The position numbers were made by a program, and so were the translations under genes. Shown one piece after another: positions 12,421 to 24,290 of a stretch of 64,000 bases of DNA; the first letter of the stretch is position 1, and the number at the start of each line of letters is the position of its first letter. Under the pieces are notes generated by a model. It saw only the letters and a list, made by a program, of their open reading frames with translations, was not told where the DNA came from and ran no database searches. The DNA comes from Nageia nagi. Its lineage: Eukaryota; Pinophyta. The stretch lies in the NCBI GenBank assembly GCA_050084985.1, contig JBITNC010000001.1:82026001-82090000 (forward strand), given 5' to 3'.

Positions 12421-12949
12421 GTTAGGCCTAGTGGAACTCTAAAAAACCCCTATAAAGTATCCAAAAGAATTAGGGTTGCTACCATCCAAATCAATAGCCC
12501 TTAATATATTATTCAAAGAATTCTTATGTTGAAAATATTCTTGTAATAAGTGCCACAAGGAAAGCTTTTTTTGAGTAATCCAAAGTTGTTGTTCCAACCG
12601 AGTATGAATGGTCATAGGGGCTTTAGTGGGCTATGTATGAATCTTTACCCAAGGTTGAGGTAATATTTATTGGATTCCTACATCCCTACGGGGATGAGGA
12701 GGTGCTTGATAATTACTTGGACATGTCCTAGTAGTGATCCCAATCATATTACTATCATGGACCTCTACAATTTGGTATGTTGAAGGTGGGTCCATGACAC
12801 TCGTAAACTTAAAGTCTAGGGTTATATCAATACCTTTAACAAAAGGAAAATATGAATCTATATCAATGAAGCCCACAAAATCTTTATTCTATCTTGGATT
12901 ATAATAATGTATAACTTGCATTTTTGGCTCTAATGAAATTTGATTTACA

Positions 12950-15753
12950 TTATTGTTGTGTCTAATCAAGGGGTCTTGAAATACACCCAAGTTTCAATTG
13001 GGTTGAGCCATCAGATTTTCTATTGATACTTGCCCATTATCTATTAGCCTCTAAATGGTGTTCCTTAATTGATTGCATTTATTCATGTCATGTCCTTTTT
13101 ATTTGTGATAAATGCAATATTCATTATTCTTATACCATGTTGGCTTCTCCCAATTGGGATCTTCTAGTTTGAATTTAGGGAGATTAATCAATTATGAATT
13201 TAAGAGTTTCTTCAAAACTTCCTTAACAGGTTCGACCAAAGGTGTCCAAGGTTTGCATGCCTTGGCTATCAAGGTTTCCTAGGTTTGTAAGCCTCTTATT
13301 GATTATTTTAATCATTTTTTTACCTAGGTATTTCCTAAGCTTGTGTTTATGGAGGTGCATTTTCCTTGGGTGGTCATGGCGAAGCCAATTGAACCACCAA
13401 TTACATTTATGAGACCTCATGAGATACTTGATTACTTTGTGGCTTTTTGTATGAAGTACTAGGTTTATTTCCATTATTATGGTACTTTGAACTATTATTC
13501 TCTTTCTTTCTTAGATTGATTTCTCCATCTTGAATCTTATCCACTTATTTTAACTTGGATTAAGCTAACACCTCAAAGGTGCGATGTTGTTAAATTATGA
13601 GGATAGAGTAGATATGCTTATTATAGCTCCTAGAGAATAATTTGACTAGTTTCTCTTGTGGTAAAGTATAAGGCATATCTATAAAAATGGATTTCCACCT
13701 ACATACATAGTCTGAAATGGACTCATCCTCAAACTATGAAAGTTTTCCCAAGTCTTTAATGGATTGTTGTTTACATATGTTGATGGTGAAATGATCTAAG
13801 AACTTGTCAGCTAACTATTCAAAGGAATATATGCTATACTATGGGAGATTATTATACCAATCCAAATCCTGGCTTGCTAGTGTCATGGGGAAGGTCCTAA
13901 GCATGAGTACATTATCATTACTAATAATGTAACATGAGTACTTCAACAATATGAGGGGCTCCTTAGGATATTCCTTTCCTTTTAACTTGTCTATTTTAGT
14001 TATATCAAACTTATAAGGAAAGGTTTTCATTGGTACACTTAGGTGAATAGGCTCATTACAAATTGAAGTGTATGAAATTTCAACTTGGCCTTTCCATGTT
14101 CATTGAATTTAAGCTTTCCAACCTCTTTAAGATCTCATCATTGATTGTGAGAGGTTGGATGTTAACTATAGCCTATTGTTTCAGTACAATGCTAATGGGC
14201 TAGTCATCATACTAGTCGTGCTAGTTTTACTAGTCATATTGGTCATTGTAATACTGATTGTACTAGTTATACTAGTCATATTGGTCATTGTAATATGGAT
14301 CCTAATCTTATCTATAGGACTTCTCATAACTAGGATGTGTATCAAATGTTACCTTTGGTCCAAGGTTTGGAGGATTTTGACCTGAAATCCCTCTAGTCAG
14401 TAGAGGCTACAACTCATGATAACTAGGAAATCAAGTGGGCCCATGCGAAGAGGCTTGGGCATAACAAGATGATTCATCACACTCAAGATCAAAGTGGGGT
14501 ATGGGAAAAATATTAAGGAAATATGCATGATGAGGATCTATAACCTTATGTGCATATATATGCAAATGTGGTGCCACCACATGAGAAGAAGATGAATAAT
14601 ATGGTTGTGGAAGTGGATTTGTCAAGCATGAGGAAGGCACATGCCCTAAATGGACTCTAGATTGATTGACTAAACGTGAATGAGACAAAGGGACATGGGC
14701 TATGATAGGATGGATAGGGTGAGAATTGACATGGTAAATAAGCTTGAGATCATACATAGGATGGTTAGGTTGGTTTGTAAGATGGATATCTTCATAGTAA
14801 TACCAAACCTAATCATTAGGAGGGGTTTGAGGAGTCTTATGGTATGCAAGAACATAGGTCTCAATACTGATAGGATGCAAAGGTGGAGGCCTAGACAATC
14901 CACCTGGAGGAGGATATGAAGGCCCATGAGAAGACTAAAATGTGGAGGGTCTAGGGAGTGAAAGGGGTTGATCATGTGATACACCAATATATGGGGGTAA
15001 CCTACAACATAGTAGAGGCTCCACATGATATAAAATATTAGGAGGATCATCAATGATATATCATTCATTAGGGTGAAGAGGATGTGACCTAGAAATGGGG
15101 GAGAAAGAGGCATCCTCTATGTGACCATTTAATGTCTCTGCATCATATGGATGGGCTAAGGGATATCAATAATAGGAGGTGGTTGAGGTAAACAATCCTT
15201 TATCAAGTATATCTAAAGGGTGACCCTGAGTCTCCTAAAAATATCTATATAAAGGTTGAATCATGGGATCAATAAGAAACATCTCACATGGAGATATGTG
15301 TGTCTTCGAAGGATGGATAGGAAGGTGTGCAAAACTAGGTCATGATCTAGATGCATGATGATCTAAATCATGTTGCGAGACATGGTAAGGATCATCCTAA
15401 AGAGGATATACTTGACAATGTGTAGAAGGTCTCTCTATAGAAAGATGATCCTCTATCTTAGATAGGCTAGCCTTACTATACATCACATGATCTTGCCCCT
15501 CCTATTGAGGGGTAGCCTCAAGGAAATGAAGCCTTTCTAAAGTCTAATTGAATGAAGGATGAGGTAATTTCAGTATGGGCTCATGTGTAGGTGAATGATG
15601 GGATGTGTGGTACCTACTACAAGACACCTAAAATGAGGGAAGAGGATTTGATTGATTTACTTTGTTAGCTCATTCCTCTTCCTCTAACTCTCTAGCCCTA
15701 CATTGAGCTATAGTCTCCTCCATATGAACATGCTAAGGATTTTTCATCCCTAG
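12950..15753 (-). pseudogene. Gag of element A, long, with zinc-finger-like tail
   Basis: The conserved gag core is at 13700-14030 (FPMTLASQDLDWYNNLP, then SIYSFE and DESISDYV-like words). The tail near 13030-13110 shows KGHDMNKCNQLRNTI and LIDNGQV, the Tat gag zinc-finger context. N-terminal to the core is a region rich in Pro, His, Ser and Tyr (14400-15753), probably disordered, with a 42-bp duplication at 14229-14312. I take a start near 15753, where a MEETIAQ-like segment begins, but it is uncertain. Stops and shifts occur throughout. Confidence 0.7.
14229..14312. repeat. 42-bp tandem duplication in gag of element A
   Basis: The 25-base word starting ACTAGTCATATTGGTCATTG occurs at 14229 and again at 14271. 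A period of 42 is 14 codons, so the reading frame is kept. In the minus frame with TAG stops it encodes Tyr-Asn-Asp-Gln-rich sequence. Confidence 0.8.
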
Positions 15754-17328
15754 AAGGTGCATGCAACATGATGATAAAGGTGGAACAATGGGATGACTAA
15801 AGTGGAATAGGATAGATAAAATGATTATTCTAAGCAAACTCAAAAGTGTACAATGAAAATCACCAAGTAAAGAGCATAGAATTTTGTTAAAGATCTTGTT
15901 TAATGTAAATACACTTAATACCAAACAACCTATATGATCATTTCAAAGATAAACTAAATGATAATAAGCATTAGTGATAGATAGTAGTGGTGTTTATCTT
16001 ATTTAGTTTATTTTTATTCAATTTGAGGTAATATCTTTTTAGTGAATAAATTTTAAATGCAATTGTAAATTCTAACTCTTTTTAATTTTCCTAGATATGT
16101 TTCTAGTCAAGTGTTTTTGGGTAAGGCTTAATCTCTATGGGGATGAATCATTTTACAAGGGTGTCTCAAGAACCCCTATTCATAATTCTCATGAATTGGT
16201 AGGGGGGCTCCCACCTTGGTGATAAAAATTAAACTATGGGTTAGGTTATGAAAATGATGCCCACATACCCTAGTCACTCCCTAGGCTTGTGATGGACTAT
16301 TACTACAATAAGAAAATATGAGATGCAATCCTAAGATGATAATGCAATGCAATTATACTTCCCAAATAATTTCTTTTCAAAATAAAATCTAATGCACTCC
16401 CACCCAAAGGATGCTAAAGAAATAAAATTTTCCTTTTTCTTTTCAAATAAAACATAATGCAAAGATAACAACTCTTTTGAATGCACCAAATAATTAGCAA
16501 AGAAGACCCCTAATAGAAAGGAAACCCTTGTTCAAGATGTAAATTTTAAGCACTAAATAATATTTCCAAGAGTATGCACCACTCCCCTTAAAATGCAATT
16601 CAAATTTCACTAAAGAGAAGTGGAAATCCAATATATAAAGAGCAACCAAATTGTATGGACTAGGTATAGAAAGAAATTCAAAAATTGACCCAGCCCAATA
16701 ACATTCCTTCCCACTCCTTGCTGGTTGATTGAATTAAAACTACAACACTTTGCCACAAAATCCTCCACTATATGAATGATTATGGGAAACTATTCTAATC
16801 ATTCAATCGATCAATAGTCATCCAAATGACCACAATGCACTTAGAGTCAAAAATTAAATGTTGAAAATGACTAAGAAAAACTTTGTGATAAGGGAAAATG
16901 ATGTGTACTATGATAAGGAAACCTAAACTTATAGAGAAAAACCTAATAGTGGACTACTTCCCCTACGATAGAGTTGATCTAAGTGCAAGGAAATATAATA
17001 ATAGTAGTAAAAATAAATCTACGAGCAAAATCTTCCAACATGATGGTGATTGTACAAATTATCCAGATGACTTACGTGTCATCCTTCTGGTGGATGATTT
17101 ACAATCAAAATTAGAAGTTACATAGATGATATGCTCTTTATTTATAATGGAAGTTTGATATTTTTAGGTTCAATTCTATCTACACCCAGTAAGGTATCCT
17201 ACAAGTGTGGCAGAAAATTAGTCACAGAGTCTCTCCAAATTGCAAGAAATGTCCAAAAGATAAAACCACCAAAAATAAAGTAAAGGCTAAAGAATCCTCT
17301 TATGTATTGGGGTTTTAGGACCAATAGG
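15754..17328 (-). other. 5' leader of element A
   Basis: No coding region is supported. The stretch lies between the gag start and the primer-binding site. A 75-codon plus-strand open frame at 16898-17125 has no recognisable motif. The block near 16080-16300 (AGTGTTTTTGGGTAAGGCT and following) has a looser counterpart in element B near 34540-34640, so part of the leader is conserved in the family. Confidence 0.55.
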
Positions 17329-17346
17329 GTCCCACTGTGATCACCA
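17329..17346 (-). other. Probable primer-binding site of element A
   Basis: On the minus strand TGGTGATCACAGTGGGAC starts four bases after the LTR end. It begins TGG, as all tRNA-CCA complements do. Element B has a close counterpart at 35432-35450. I cannot name the tRNA. Confidence 0.6.
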
Positions 17347-17350
17347 AATA

Positions 17351-18540
17351 TGAATGGTTCAAATCCATAGCACCTAAATCACTCAAACCATATATGAACA
17401 CTCAAAGATTCTTGAATCATTCAAATCTAATTTTCCTATGATGTGACTTGATAAGAATGACAAGAGAAGGTTTAGAGATAGTACTTTATCTTTAATGATG
17501 CTAATGATGTTCATATTTGGAAGTAAAGTAATAAATATTAATGGATACTTCAAATCACAAGTCTTTTAGACCTTATGATTATCCAATTGAGGTGAAAGCC
17601 TAACTCCAAGAGGTTATAGGTCTCCTAATCACAAATCAAATGGATGCTAGAAAAGATCACAATGCCTATGATGCAATAATGACTTAGACTCATAAAGATT
17701 ATGGAAAAATGCTTAGAAAATGATAAATGACAAAGATAGTTTGACAAACCTATGATAAATATTTGACAAAGATAATCTAAGCTTAAAGATCTAGCCAAAT
17801 GATTGAATATGATAACAATGACTATGAATTTAAAGCTATAAACAATAGATCTTAAGATTAAAACACAAAAGAGAAAATAAAGAACCTTTAAATCCTAGGG
17901 TTTGGACCTTAAAGGTCAAACCCTAGCCTAAAACTCTAGGATGAATTAGCCTAAATAATTCCTATATGACAAGTACAAATGCAAATCTTTAACTAAATGA
18001 AGGATACAAGTCTTCAACTAACAATACTTTGAGTTTATAATATGCAATCAACTATGAAATCAATCATTAATAACCTAAGCAAATCTCAAATAACCAAAAG
18101 ATACCTCAATCCATGAAGCATGGAGAAGTGTGCCCAAGGTGTATATAGGAGAGCTCAAGATGTGATATAGCTTTTGGAATGATGTCACAAAACCCTAGTA
18201 TGAGCACAAGAAAATATAGAGGTCATAGAGTACTTGCAAGAGCATGTCAAAATGTGAAAGAAGAAGCTCAAAATATGAGCCCACTAGATTTTATAATACT
18301 CAATTAGGATTCTAAGAGTGATTATGATGCTTGCAAGATCATATGGACAACTAGTAAGTTATCTAGATGATTAGGAATAAAAGTGTTAAAATAACTTAAA
18401 TCTCGAAACTGAATTAATCAATCCAATTGAAGAACTTACAAACATATGTTAGCCAAGCATGATAGTATAATACATGATAAATGTCAAAAATATTAAACAA
18501 CCTTGTCAATGAACCAAAATGCATTTTTAAGGTGTTTACA
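17351..18540 (-). repeat. 5' LTR of element A
   Basis: Read on the minus strand it starts TGTAAACACC and ends CCATTCA, giving TG...CA. Its end abuts the primer-binding site. The start resembles that of element C's LTR (TGTTAACACC). The partner LTR lies outside the window, so the length of 1190 rests on termini only. The right boundary coincides with the change to plus-strand coding-like sequence at 18541. Confidence 0.6.
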
Positions 18541-19694
18541 TAGAAGAAGTACTATATATAAGGACCCTACCTTCATGGTCTAAGAAATTATTTTTGGGGA
18601 TTCGCTTATTTTGAAATGGCATTGGTGAGATTTCCAAGGTTTCATCTTAGTGCAAGGATGGGTGGTTTAGCCTATATTTTTCTAATACCATATTGTGATT
18701 TAAGGTTGAGGGTTTTCCTATATATTCGTTATAATGAGTTAATTGTGATAAATTTTATTTATTATAAGAAATAATATAGAAGAAGGAGAAGCTCTTATAA
18801 TGCTAGATTAGCCCACATTAGGTGAACCAGGGTAAATATTGTGTATTCTTTATGTTTATGAGATTGTTGTGTTCTGATTAATTTATTTCTACACTATAAT
18901 TTTAGAATACGTTTAGATAAGACTCTTCATGATAAGGTATACAAGACAATACTATATGAGCACTAATATGAGTATTGATGCATATTTTATTTCTTAATGG
19001 GGTAAATAAGTATCACACTTGAGGATGTTTATTGAATCTACAAGATCCCAATAGAGAGATAATTGTTATGGTCTTTATGAGTGGCATGGTACTACCATGA
19101 TTCCTTAGGGAGGATTAGAAGATATATTACATTAGACATGAATGTCTCTAGCATGAGATCATGTATAAAGCAAGGATTTTATACCATATGAAGATCAATG
19201 CCATGTGTTTGATCTCTAGCTATATCCCTCTAGATTCTTTGACACGTTGATTCTCTTAGAACATGTTGAGAGTAGTGATGACCATGATAGATGATGGCAC
19301 AATCTTTGCATAGGGTTCAACATTACTAAAATAAATATGTAAGGAGTTGATTGAATTGAGAAAATTTAGGGGTGGCTTGAGAACCTCATTACTGGTCCAA
19401 ATATGGGCCTAGGAGCATATTACAGTCATGAGACCACATGGATTGCCTACAAGGACACATAATGATATATTGATAAATTATGCCCCCTATAGTAAGGAGT
19501 AAGCTTCCTTTTATACAATGATGGAAAAAGGTGACTAAGTACCTTAAGAGAGGAATACACGAGGGTCAAGTTAATTGGTATAGAGATATGTTGACCATAT
19601 TAGGTCCATAGGATATGATCTGGCATCCCTAAAGGGGAACACCATAGTGGGAGGAGGATATGAAGCAGATTGACTAGGTATGCAAGGTTAGGAA
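18541..19694 (+). pseudogene. Antisense ORF of element B, N-terminal part (plant-mobile-domain-like)
   Basis: The plus strand shows coding-like sequence opposite to gag, starting after a TATA-like CTATATATAAGG at 18551-18562. Toward the right the frame reads HEGQVNWYRDMLTILGP, then DMIWHP and WEEDMKQID (about 19560-19680), with stops at TAG or TAA where Trp, Gln or Tyr would fit. The W-x-P-Y-like pattern is reminiscent of the plant mobile domain (PF10536), known in host MAIN/MAIL proteins and in transposons. An intron near 18832-18905 is possible. Element E splits the ORF at 19694/28396. Family assignment is tentative. Confidence 0.4.
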
Positions 19695-20177
19695 TGAAGA
19701 ATTTAAGATAGATCTAAACAAATCCTTAAGGATCAAGACTAGAAAACTCAATCATACACAAGTTAACACCATTCACACAAGATAACACAAGTGTAATGTG
19801 GTTCCTCCCTCCTTGGGAGTACATCCACAACTAGTATCTCAATTCTCAAGTATGCCCCTCTTACAACTATTCTCTTCCTCTCCTACACAACTAGTAGAGT
19901 AATCTTACTCCAAAAACTTAGTTATGTTACAAGAGGAGAGGCCCTCTATTTATAGCTTGAGAGCACCTCCCTAACCTCCTTTTAACCCAAAGGTAAGGTT
20001 AGGGTTACAATAAATGTATAACCTAACTTTAACCTACCAACTAACCACTTGGTAAAGTCAAAGTCTACATAATAAAGAATTCAATTAATCCTTTAAGGTA
20101 TCTACATACCCTTTAAGTGATTAATTGAATTTATAAGGAGTTTAGATATTCACAATATTTCATTACAAATTCTAACA
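19695..20177 (-). repeat. 3' LTR of element E
   Basis: On the minus strand it starts TGTTAGAATTTG and ends at a TTCA; 483 bp. A TATTTATAG box lies near 19949-19957 (plus CTATTTATAG). It is flanked on the left by AGGAA. Confidence 0.93.
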
Positions 20178-20187
20178 CTCCCCCTTA
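20178..20187 (-). other. Polypurine tract of element E
   Basis: Plus-strand CTCCCCCTTA abuts the 3' LTR; the minus strand reads TAAGGGGGAG, a typical plus-strand primer. Confidence 0.85.
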
Positions 20188-21099
20188 ATGCAATATTGGG
20201 ATAGAGCGTAGAAGAGAGAAGAGAGAGAGTAAGAGAGAGTTCTCCTCCATAGAGATACAAGTGGAGATGAGAAAATTTACATATTTGAGAATCTTTTTGA
20301 GAACTAGTTTGAGACTCACTACATTACCATTTGACAAAAAATGGTTTACAATACAATCATTAACCACAACTGGTTTCACTGTACATAGTAGTCAATCAAC
20401 TTTAAGCTGACATGTGAGTCTCCATGAGCTTGCTTACACAAGGTGAGTAACCTGCATTTCTGAAGAAGATCCTGCATGCTATAAGCAACTCATGAACAAA
20501 ATCAGTTAGATGCATCATATATTCAAATAAGAGAATCAAATAATGCCATCTTATAAATAACTAATCAATGGTGCACTATAAGTCATCACGGAGATGCCAA
20601 GCCATCACTCATAATCACCTGTTGTATATAGACATGTGTTGATTATTAATAGAGCATAAAAATTGTACAATGAGTTTCTCACACAGAGCAAACTCACCAC
20701 GGAGGTATAGAATGTACAACAAGTTTCTCATGTAGAGCGAACTTACCATGGAGGTATATTAATTATATGCCCAAAAATTGTACAACAAGTTTCTCATGTA
20801 GAGCAAACTTACCATGAAGGTATAAAATGTACAACAAGTTTGTCACACAGAGCAAACTTACCATGGAGGTATAAAAATGTACAAGTTTGTCATGCAGAGC
20901 AAACTTACCATGGAGGTATAGAATGTACAACAAGTTTGTCACGCAGACCAAACTTACCATGGAGGTATAAAATAATCAACACTCTATAACAATAATTGTA
21001 TAACAAGTTTGTCACGTAGAGCAAACTTACCACGGAGGTATAGAATGTACAATCAAAAAGGCCTCTTAGAGGTGAAGTTGTCATCACTAACAAAAGTTC
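20188..21099 (-). other. 3' untranslated region of element E
   Basis: No coding sequence is supported between the end of RNase H and the purine tract. The right half is a tandem repeat array (20664-21055, listed separately). The rest is unique AT-rich sequence. Open frames here mirror the repeat. Confidence 0.6.
20664..21055. repeat. Tandem array of about 49 bp in the 3' region of element E
   Basis: TGTACAA followed by AGTTTGTCACGCAGAGC and AACTTACCATGGAGGTATA recurs at about 20664, 20713, 20779, 20829, 20879, 20924, 20998 and 21045. Most spacings are 45-50, two are longer with inserted unique bases. This gives about eight copies with 80-95% similarity by eye. Confidence 0.9.
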
Positions 21100-22610
21100 A
21101 AACTTCACTCCCCCTTGAGGGCAACTTCACCAACCCTAGAGAATCCCTAAGCTTGCTGAACTAAGCTTCAGGAAGGGGCTTGGTGAACAAATCAATGAAG
21201 TTTTTAGTAGATGGATAATACTTCAAGTGTATGATGTCATCTAGAACCTTCTCCCTGATAAAATGGGCTTGGATTTCCACATGTTTGGTTCTCTGATGGA
21301 ACATAAGATTCTTAGCCAAAGAGATAGCCAATTGATTGTCTAAAGAAATAAGAGATGGGCCATTTTGCTTATACCCAATTTCATTCAGAAGATGCCTTAG
21401 CTAAATAGCATCTTAGGCGGCAACAGACATGGCTCGATATTTGGCTTCGATGGTAGAAAGAGTCACAGTAGGTTGCTTTTTGGAAGCCCAAGAAATAACA
21501 CTGAACCAATGCTAAACACATATGCAGAGGTTGATTTTTTATCATCTCTATCTCCTCCATAATCAGAATCTGAGAACCCAGAGAGAACAATCGAGGGCAC
21601 TTTGGAATACTTAAGAGCAAGATCCTTTGTCCCTGACACATACCTCAAGATTTGCTTAACAGCATTGAGGTGTTCAACATATGATTTTTGCATGAATCAT
21701 GCCATCAGATTCATTGCAAAGGTAATATCAGGTCGAGAGATAGTTAGATATAGAAGACTACCAATCAATGCCTATAAGCTGTAGCATCAACCAACTGAGA
21801 ATCTGAGCTCAGTGATACAATAATTCTAAGAGAAATAGGTATTGCAGCATATTTACATTCCTCCATTCCAAACTTTTGCAAGATGTCTGATATATACTTA
21901 GATTGACTAAGATAAGTACAATCTTTGTGTTGGTATACTTGCATCCCAATATAGTAATGCAATAGACCTAGATCAATCATTTCAAATGTTTCCTTTAGTT
22001 TGGATATGCACTCTTGGATGATTTCAATATTGTTGCCTGTTATGAGAAGATCATCCACATAAAGGAGAATTAAGACCACATCTTTTCCTTGGTTGAGTAC
22101 ATAGAGATCTGAGTCAGAGAAGCACTTGGAAAAACTAATATCTACAAAGAATCCTGAAATTTTCTTGTACCATGCTCTAGGTGCTTGTTTAAGTCCATAC
22201 AAAGACTTCTTTAGCTTGCACACAAGAGACTCTTTTCCTTCTAGAATAAATCCTTCTGGTTGATTCATGTAGATTTCTACATCCAAGTCACCATTGAGAA
22301 ATGCACTCTTGACATCAAGTTGAAAAACTTTCCATCCTTGAGCTGCAGAAAGAGTAAGGATTATCCTGATAGTAGGCATCTTGGCCACATGAGCAAAGGT
22401 TTCCTCATAATCAATACCATATTTTTGAGCGAATCCTTTGGCCACTAACCTTGCTTTGTATTTTTCAATTTTTCCATCATAATTGTACTTGACCTTGTAT
22501 ATCCATTTATTTCCAATCACATTTTTCTCATTAGGATAAGGAACCAAATCCCAAGTTTCATTCTTCATGAGTGCCTTATACTCAACTTTCATAGCTTCCA
22601 TCCAACACTC
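21100..22610 (-). pseudogene. Copia reverse transcriptase and RNase H (element E)
   Basis: The largest open part (21765-22601, 278 codons) is a clear copia RT, with KYKARLVAKGFAQKYGIDY, FQLDVKSAFLNGDL, KSLYGLKQAPRAWY and an intact LLYVDDLLITG catalytic box. RNase H follows through SRPDITFAMN-like, GFSDSDYGGDRDDKKSTSAY and, near 21140, LFTKPLPEA, the usual copia end. The frame shifts near 21790 and 21470, and stops break RNase H. RT itself is the best-preserved domain in the window. Confidence 0.93.
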
Positions 22611-23700
22611 TTACTTGGAAGCTTCTTTGAAGGTTGATGGCTCATTCGTATTATCAATTTTGGTAAATAAAGAGTTATTCAAGGTCATACTCCTTGTAAT
22701 TCTCTGAGCTGGAGAATTTTGCTCTTGTGGTGACTTCCCTACATGATCATCCAACCAGTTAGGTGCAGGCAAAGAATCATCTGAATCAGACACCTCAGCA
22801 TGAGAGGTCGTATCCTCAAGAAGTTCATTGAACTTGATATCCCTAGAAACAAAGACTATGTTATGGGATGAAGAGTAGAGCTTGTAACCTCTATGCTGAT
22901 TATCATACCCCACAAAGATGCATTTTTCTGATCTTTTATCCAACTTCTTTCTTTTCTCTAAGGTAATGAAGGCAAATGCATCACAACCGAAGACCCTAAA
23001 GTGTGAGAGGTTAGGTTTCTTTCCTGTCCATGCTTCATACAGAGTTTTACCTTCAACTACCTTAGTAGGACACCTATTTAGGGTGTGAATAGCAGTATGA
23101 ACAGCTTCTCCCCATAAGAAACTAGGAAGGTTACCCAACATGCATCTTGCCATTTCCATAATGGTTCAATTCTTCCTTTTAGCAACTCCATTTTGCTGAG
23201 GGGTGTAAGGGATTGTGAATTGCCACTTGATCCCATGTTTAACATAATAGTCGTTAAACTCATTACTATTATATTCACCCCCATTATTAGATCTCAGCAT
23301 CTTGATCTTAAATCAGTTTGATTTTCAACAAGTGCCTTGAAGTCTTTAAACCTGTCAAAAGTTTGATCCTTGTACTCAAGTAGATAACCAAATGTCATCC
23401 TACTAAAGTCATCAATGAAGGTCAGAACATAAGAAGCTCCCCCTAGAGACTTAGTCTGAAATGGATCCATCAAATCTGAATGCACAAGCTGAAGAGGATG
23501 AGTAGCCCGAGTTGCCTTATCTTTGTCAAACTTTTGCCTATTCATCTTTCCTAGAATGCACCTTTCACAGAGACCAATTGTGGGTGAAATATTAGGTAAA
23601 CCTTCCATAAGTTCTTGAGTTTTCATATCTTGAATACTCTTATGGTTAAGGTGCCCTAGTCATTGATGTGAAAGATTACCCTTTGAATAAACATTTGCAA
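22611..23700 (-). pseudogene. Copia integrase (element E), catalytic residues changed
   Basis: It opens with the pre-integrase LGHLNHKSIQD near 23650 and zinc residues in CERCILGKMNR. The core has QLVHSDLMDPF (first Asp) and FIDDFSRMTFGYLL. The second-Asp motif reads RSNNGGEY (Asp to Asn) near 23285, and the Glu motif reads NGVAKRKN (Glu to Lys) near 23180, both G-to-A changes. The C-terminal part (22611-23159) is open for 182 codons with FRVFGCDAFAFI and CIFVGYDNQHRGYKLY. It cannot be catalytic as it stands. Confidence 0.92.
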
Positions 23701-23783
23701 CAAGACAAATCTTTGAAGGAACTTGATCCACAATATAAAGGTCATCCTTTACTGATCCTTTCATGAAGGTGGCAAGTCCTTTC

Positions 23784-24290
23784 TTAACACACCAGGAGTG
23801 TGAGGTAAAACTCAAATGAGTATCTTTTTCTTGTAATATAAATTATGGAGATAAGATTTATCCTTAGTTTAGGCACATAAAAGACATTATCAAGAGTCTT
23901 TCCATGAATCTTCACACTCCCTATTCCTTGAACATCAAGGACTGTATTATCACCTATCACAACTGCATCCTTCTTGTACTTATGAAAGTTTTCAAACTTA
24001 TCCTTTTCATAACACATGTGATTAGTGCATCCTGAATCAACAATCCAATCATTTGAAATAATTTGAGTCATTGAGTAGTAGGCAATAGTAGCAGTATGTT
24101 TATTCTTCTTTCTATTATTGAAATTTCTCACATTTGCATTTCCCTTGCCTTTTTGAGCAAATTTCTTTTTATGAAAATCATACTCTTTGTGCCTAAAGAT
24201 GCCACAAAAGTTACAATTTCCATCAAACTTTTCCTGAGATGTTGGATTGCTTGATCTAGCTTTGTCATTCCTTTGCCTGAAGTTGCCATA
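23784..24290 (-). pseudogene. Copia gag zinc knuckle and protease (element E)
   Basis: The minus-strand ORF at 23784-24311 contains a CCHC-like knuckle CNFCGIFRHKEYDF, with the last Cys replaced by Phe. After a Lys- and Asn-rich stretch comes the protease active site WIVDSGCTNHMC at about 24030, with D-S-G intact. VIGDNTVLDVQGIGSV and VFYVPKLRINLISI follow, as in copia proteases. It ends at a stop before the integrase. Confidence 0.9.

Larger units (their letters stand above)
1..18540 (-). mobile_element. Element A: Ty3/gypsy (Tat-like) LTR retrotransposon, partial, 3' end outside window
   Basis: On the minus strand the order is LTR, primer-binding site, long leader, gag, protease, G-patch-like segment, RT, RNase H, integrase and an AT-rich 3' tract, which is the gypsy order. 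Tat affinity is inferred from motifs such as ACPKDNFALP in RT and GPYIVKKKFS near the integrase end, and from the great length. Element D splits the integrase. The left LTR and any target duplication lie outside the window. All reading frames carry stops or shifts, so it is a dead copy. Confidence 0.75.

Noticed and set aside
14155-14385. Val/Leu/Ile-rich plus-strand open frame that looks like a membrane helix
   Set aside because: Antisense of the 42-bp duplication in gag of element A.
14700-15113. 137-codon minus-strand open frame
   Set aside because: Out of frame with the gag N-terminal region, which reads Pro/His/Ser-rich in another frame joined to 14431-14757.
20664-21055. CRISPR-like spacing of repeats
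   Set aside because: Units are directly adjacent and diverged, in a plant retrotransposon; there are no unique spacers of constant size.
20763-21108. Repeated short peptides around 'VSLLCVTNLLYILYLHGKF'
   Set aside because: By-products of the 49-bp tandem array, not a repeat protein.
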